Of a DNA stretch of 53,675 nt, positions 49,881-53,675 are shown piece by piece. The notes beneath the pieces are model-generated. The model was given only the letters and a program-made list of their open reading frames with translations. It searched no databases and was not told where the DNA came from. The position numbers were made by a program, and so were the translations under genes. Source of the DNA: Planctomycetota bacterium (GTDB lineage Bacteria > Planctomycetota > Phycisphaerae > Phycisphaerales > UBA1924); assembly GCA_017303555.1 (NCBI GenBank), contig JAFLCN010000024.1, positions 1 through 53,675 of the forward strand, written 5' to 3'. Numbering within the stretch: position 1 is the stretch's first letter; each line of letters starts with the position of its first letter.

Positions 49881-50741
49881 TCACCCGCCGGGCCAAAGCC
49901 CGTGGGCCCGCAGGAACTTCTCGAATTCCACGCGATACCGCCCCTCATCCTTCCCCGGCAGGTCGTTGTGATCGCAGTCAAGCCGGATCAGTTCAGCATC
50001 CGGTCGCACACGCTTCAGCGCCTCCGAATGCGCAATCGGGATGATCCGATCGTGCTCGCCGTGCGCGAGCAACACCGGCGCCTTGATCCTTCCGAGCGCT
50101 TCATCGTTCCGGAACGGATGCCTGACCAGCCAGCGCGGCACGTGATACCCGTCCGCCATCGCCGCGAGCGACTCGAACGTGCATTCCAGAATCATCGCCG
50201 CCGGAGCAATCTGCTCTCCCACACCGCACGCGATCCCGCCCCCGAGCGAGCGGCCCAGCAGAATGATCTTGCCCTTGTCGATCTCCGGCCGCGCGGTCGC
50301 AATCCGGATCATCGCTGCCGAGTCCGCCACGATCGCCTTTTCAGAAGGTTCTCCTTCGCTCCGCCCGTACCCGCGAAACTCGGGCAGCAGCACGTTGAAC
50401 CCCTCGCGCTGGCACGTCTCGGCAAACCACGACCAGTTTTCGATAAAGTCGGCGTTGCCGTGGAAGCAGACCAGGAGCGGCCCCGGCGATTCCGCGCTGC
50501 GGCCCTTCCCCTTGAAATACCAAGCCTCGATCTTCCGTCCGTCCGTCGCTGTGTACCAGATCCGCTCGCCGGTCGAGGGGAGCGCCCGCGCCGACGAACG
50601 CCCCGCGAAGCGCGGAAAGATCATCGAATCCTGGCCGATCCAGAGCGCCCCGGCGAAGAGCCCGTACCCAATCGCGATCATCGCGAACAGCGAAACCACG
50701 CCCCTTCGGACCCAACGTGCTGCACGCGTGCGTTCACTCAT
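49881..50741 (-). CDS. Alpha/beta hydrolase (BEM46/ABHD13-like)
   Basis: A 286-residue protein with an N-terminal membrane helix (VVSLFAMIAIGYGLFAGALWI) and an alpha/beta hydrolase domain. The oxyanion region is LLVCFHGNADFIENW, the nucleophile is GRSLGGG (about residue 168) and the late His is DCDHNDLP. The element PEFRGYGRSEGEPSE is typical of the BEM46 group. The substrate (an ester or peptide) is unknown. It lies upstream of the nos promoter region on the same strand but is separated by 162 nt. Confidence 0.86.
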   Translation of the reverse strand: MSERTRAARWVRRGVVSLFAMIAIGYGLFAGALWIGQDSMIFPRFAGRSSARALPSTGERIWYTATDGRKIEAWYFKGKGRSAESPGPLLVCFHGNADFIENWSWFAETCQREGFNVLLPEFRGYGRSEGEPSEKAIVADSAAMIRIATARPEIDKGKIILLGRSLGGGIACGVGEQIAPAAMILECTFESLAAMADGYHVPRWLVRHPFRNDEALGRIKAPVLLAHGEHDRIIPIAHSEALKRVRPDAELIRLDCDHNDLPGKDEGRYRVEFEKFLRAHGLWPGG

Positions 50742-50868
50742 TCGTCGCGTTCACTCTCGTCCCTGGTTCGGTGTTCCGGAATCGCCCTCGCGAGCCGCGA
50801 ATTCCGGGTTCAGAACACTCCAACTTCACGCCGCAAGCAAAATCTGAGAGCCCGCCATCCGGCAGTTC

Positions 50869-51612
50869 CTAGAGCCCTCTCACCACCCTGCGTACCTCGT
50901 TCATCCACGCGAAGTTCTTGTCCCACGCCCACGGATGCCCGGCGTCGCCGCCATCTCCGACATCCTTCGATCCGAACCACCAGCCACCCCACAGGATCGC
51001 GCTGTCGCACCGTTCCCGCACCGTGTCGATGATCGTTCCGAAGTACGGGATCATCTTGTTGCGGAACTTGGGGTCCGAGTGGTGGTAGTGGGGGCAGATG
51101 AACGGGATCACGGGCTTCCCGTACTTGTACGCTTCTTCGATATTCGCGAGCGCGTATTTCACCCACCCCTTTTCATCGTCGTAGAAGGCGTAGAGCGAGG
51201 GGCAGATGACGTCCAGTTCGTCCGCGAGCACCGAATTGAACCGGTTCGTGCCGTGCCACGCCAGCAGCTTTTCTTCCGTCGGCATCACCGGCGTCCAATA
51301 GTCGGCCACGGGGCAGATGGCGTAGGTGCCGATCCGCGCCTGCGGGTTTTTCTTGTCGCGCTTGGCCGCGCGGAAAGATGCGATCCGCTGCGCGTGCCCC
51401 TGCGCCACGCACTCGGCCTTCTGGATCCGCACGTCCGAGCAGAGCGCCTCGAAGTCCACGATCAGAAGGTCGGACGCCTGCTCGCTCGCCCACTTCCCGA
51501 CCGCAACGGCATCGAACGCCCCCCGCGAGTACCACGAGACGGGCGAAAGCCCCTCGGCCGAAAGGTCGGGCTGGTCCTTGAAGTACATCAGGTTGTAGAG
51601 CTTGAACGCCAT
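50869..51612 (-). CDS. Uncharacterised protein, TIM-barrel glycosidase-like
   Basis: A 247-residue protein from the ATG at 51612. It is rich in Trp/Tyr and in strand-like segments such as DLLIVDFEALCSD, DVICPSLYAFYDDE, KPVIPFICPHYHHS and SAILWGGWWFGSKD. The order resembles a TIM-barrel glycosidase, with D-x-E in VDFEAL and the WGGWW segment in the position of a substrate-binding strand. It lacks a signal peptide. I do not recognise the family. It follows nadE (45 nt) on the same strand. Confidence 0.6.
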   Translation of the reverse strand: MAFKLYNLMYFKDQPDLSAEGLSPVSWYSRGAFDAVAVGKWASEQASDLLIVDFEALCSDVRIQKAECVAQGHAQRIASFRAAKRDKKNPQARIGTYAICPVADYWTPVMPTEEKLLAWHGTNRFNSVLADELDVICPSLYAFYDDEKGWVKYALANIEEAYKYGKPVIPFICPHYHHSDPKFRNKMIPYFGTIIDTVRERCDSAILWGGWWFGSKDVGDGGDAGHPWAWDKNFAWMNEVRRVVRGL

Positions 51613-51663
51613 GTGCAAAGAATACCCGATCGTGCCGATGGAAGTTCCGGTTGAACCGACAAA

Positions 51664-53391
51664 TCAAGGGCTTTTCCATCCCTGCGCGATCGGCATCCGT
51701 CGCCCGGAACCGAACGCAACCCCCGTCACTTTCAACCCGAGCGCGGCCTGCTTCCGCTTGTACTCCGACAAATCGGTCAATCGGACGATCCGCCGCACGG
51801 TTGCTTCATCAAAGCCCGGCCGCCCCGAACAGAGACGGATGATCTCGCCCGCGCTCTGCCTCAGTTCGACATACCGCTGCAGAATCTCATCGAGCACGTC
51901 GTACGGAGGCAGCGAATCCTGATCCTTCTGATCCGGCCGAAGCTCCGCGCTCGGCGGCTTCTCGATGCTTCCGACCGGAATCGGCGAGCCCGCAAAGCCG
52001 CACGCGCCCGGATTCTCGTTCATCCATCGTGCGAGCCGGTAGACCCAGTTTTTCGTCAGGTCGCACAGCACCGCAAGCCCGCCGTTCATGTCGCCGTAGA
52101 GCGTGCAGTAGCCGACCGCCAGCTCGCTCTTGTTCCCCGTCGTCAGCACAATCGCGCCCGTCCGGTTGGAAAGCGCCATCAGGATCGTCCCGCGCAGCCG
52201 CGATTGCAGGTTCTCTTCCGCCAGGTCCGGAAGCTTTTCACCCAGTTTGCTCGCGTTCACCGCGCCCATCGCCGGATCGATCGTCTGCACCGCGCCATCA
52301 AACATCGGCGCGATCGGAACCGTGATGCACTTCATCCCGAGCCGCTTCGCCAGTTCGTACGCATCGCTCTTGCTGTGCTCGCTCGAGTAAGGCCCCGGTA
52401 GCGCAACGCCCGTCACGTTCTCCGCCCCGAGCGCCGCGCACGCGATCACCGCCGTGACCGCGCTATCGATGCCGCCCGACAAGCCCAACAGCGCGCTCTT
52501 GAACCCGGTTTTCCTGCAGTAATCCCGCACGCCGAGCACCAGTGCTCGAAACAAGTGCTGTTCATCACTGGCCGTCGAAACCGGGTCGCTCACCGCTGCT
52601 GCCGACGTCGGAAGATCGACAAAAGTCAGCGCTTCCGCAAAGCCGGCGCCCGCCGCGATCAGGGTTCCATCCGGCGCGTACGCCGCGGCATGCCCATCGA
52701 AAATCAACTCGTCGTTCCCGCCCACCTGATTCACGCTCGCCACGTACACCCCGTGCGTCATCGCGTGCTTCTTGAGGATCGCGCGATGCCGCGGGCTCTT
52801 GCCCAGTACGAACGGACTCGCCGAGGCGGAGAGAAGGACCTCCGCGCCCGCCCGCACCAACTGCGCGACCGGATCGGCCGCATCCGCGTAATGCGAGGCA
52901 AATCCCGCATCCTCGCCCTTCCACAAATCCTCGCAAATCGTCAGCCCGACCTTCGTGCCCTTCACATCGATCAGAACCGTGCGGTCCCCCGGCGTGAAGT
53001 ACCGGTCTTCATCGAAGATGTCGTACGTTGGCAGCAACTGCTTGTCGTAGTAGTCGAGCATCTTGCCGTCGCGATAGGCGAGCAGCGAGTTGGCAAGCCG
53101 CGTCGGTAAGCTTCCATTGCCCCCGCCCACCGGCAGCGGCGTGCCGAAGATGAGCGTCAACCCGGCCGAGTGCTTCTCGCCAAGCTCCTGCGCGGCATCC
53201 GTGCAGGCTTTGAGAAACCCGCCCTGCAGCAGCAAATCTCGAGGCGGATACCCGCACAGCGCCAGTTCTGGAAACAGCACGCAATCCGCACCGCCATCTC
53301 GCGCTCGCGCGATCGCGCTGACCATCGCGGCGGCATTTCCCGCAATGTCGCCAATCGTCGGATTCATCTGGGCCAGCGCGAGTCTCATCAT
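51664..53391 (-). CDS. nadE: Glutamine-dependent NAD(+) synthetase
   Basis: A 575-residue NadE. The N-terminal nitrilase-like domain makes ammonia from glutamine (Glu in VLFPELALCGYPPRDLL, Lys in FGTPLPVG..., Cys in VGLTICEDLWKGED). The C-terminal synthetase has the P-loop LLGLSGGIDSAVTAV and GVALPGPYSSEHS, KSELAVGYCTLYGD and the terminal SIEKPPSAELRPDQKDQDSLPPYDVLD block in shorter form. It catalyses the last step of NAD synthesis. The ATG at 53391 is doubled (second at 53388). Confidence 0.96.
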   Translation of the reverse strand: MMRLALAQMNPTIGDIAGNAAAMVSAIARARDGGADCVLFPELALCGYPPRDLLLQGGFLKACTDAAQELGEKHSAGLTLIFGTPLPVGGGNGSLPTRLANSLLAYRDGKMLDYYDKQLLPTYDIFDEDRYFTPGDRTVLIDVKGTKVGLTICEDLWKGEDAGFASHYADAADPVAQLVRAGAEVLLSASASPFVLGKSPRHRAILKKHAMTHGVYVASVNQVGGNDELIFDGHAAAYAPDGTLIAAGAGFAEALTFVDLPTSAAAVSDPVSTASDEQHLFRALVLGVRDYCRKTGFKSALLGLSGGIDSAVTAVIACAALGAENVTGVALPGPYSSEHSKSDAYELAKRLGMKCITVPIAPMFDGAVQTIDPAMGAVNASKLGEKLPDLAEENLQSRLRGTILMALSNRTGAIVLTTGNKSELAVGYCTLYGDMNGGLAVLCDLTKNWVYRLARWMNENPGACGFAGSPIPVGSIEKPPSAELRPDQKDQDSLPPYDVLDEILQRYVELRQSAGEIIRLCSGRPGFDEATVRRIVRLTDLSEYKRKQAALGLKVTGVAFGSGRRMPIAQGWKSP

Positions 53392-53475
53392 TCAATCCTA
53401 GTAATTCAGCTCGCTGCCTCGTTCTGAGCCGCTCGATGCCTTGATGCCATCTGCCTCATGCCTTCTTCCAATCCG

Positions 53476-53513
<38 letters not shown>

Positions 53514-53675
53514 TTCTCCGATTCTTCCCTCCGTGGTTCCCCGTGGTCCTTCTATGAAGCCGACTCTGTCAAGCGCCAAAGCAACGGACGGGACGGTTTC
53601 ACTCTTCTATCCGAGCTTCCGGGGGCCGGCTTGCGCCCCCGGGCCCATTCAACTTTGCGACGAGTCCCATTCTCC

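Noticed and set aside
49035..51032. 665-residue plus-strand open frame
   Set aside because: It runs antisense across the nos cytochrome, the intergenic operators and the alpha/beta hydrolase, is extremely Arg/His/Pro-rich and has no domain. It is a by-product of high GC.

Overview
This is a GC-rich bacterial window that most resembles a Phycisphaera-like planctomycete. The clues are three tandem diverged pseudopilin (H-X-DG) proteins, a stand-alone CoaB, an ECF sigma/zinc-finger anti-sigma/SpoIIE phosphatase/STAS repertoire, DUF1634 next to a TauE/SafE permease, and a Sec-exported clade II nitrous oxide reductase. The lineage is an inference from gene content. No insertion sequence, phage gene or CRISPR array was seen.

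Layout. 1-5.2 kb (mostly minus): MlaF-like ATPase, DUF4190-like membrane protein, cysteine desulfurase, TetR regulator, yidD-rnpA and a small membrane protein. 5.4-10.9 kb (plus): a ketosynthase-like protein without its catalytic Cys, an RG-rich GxxExxY protein, an intact FabF-type ketosynthase and Uup. 10.9-14.2 kb (minus): three tandem pseudopilin paralogues. 14.3-19.4 kb: DUF1634/TSUP pair, Tat-exported aldo/keto reductase, holA and an MFS transporter. 19.4-21.1 kb: tRNA-Ile(GAT), then hpf-ptsN-ptsH, the order of the proteobacterial PTS-Ntr cluster. 21.2-31.1 kb (minus): a probable operon running from a glucose-dehydrogenase-like enzyme through aquaporin, GMC oxidoreductase, double-VOC protein, YHS protein, DoxX and a GH63 glucosidase to coaB. 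31.3-37.4 kb (plus): anti-sigma factor and SpoIIE phosphatase; a four-gene Rieske/ferric-reductase operon; a DinB/NRDE/ATP-grasp operon. 37.5-40.7 kb (plus): a GAF-PAS sigma-54 activator, then a textbook -24/-12 promoter in front of a STAS protein and an ECF sigma factor. 40.6-49.7 kb (minus): tRNA-Ser(TGA) and a nine-gene denitrification operon (cytochrome c, nosZ, nosB-like, nosD, nosF, nosY, nosL, ric, rrf2). 49.9-53.4 kb (minus): alpha/beta hydrolase, an unknown protein and NAD synthetase.

How the parts fit. The nos operon is compact: four successive junctions are 4-nt start/stop overlaps. It couples N2O reduction to a di-iron repair protein and an Rrf2 regulator, and related GGATA-type palindromes sit before its first gene and before rrf2. 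The sigma-54 activator, the single perfect sigma-54 promoter and the STAS-ECF pair suggest a two-tier sigma cascade; the orphan anti-sigma and phosphatase genes 8 kb away are candidate partners.

A second theme is intergenic DNA: five loci carry 7-bp-period arrays, several of them inverted and several abutting a start codon where a Shine-Dalgarno sequence would be expected. No gap exceeds 300 bases. The longest are 53392-53675 (a CT microsatellite and G/C-rich hairpins, no gene), 31064-31284 (divergent promoter region, no recognised motif), 20984-21189 (convergent, hairpin) and 39409-39611 (inverted repeat plus sigma-54 promoter).
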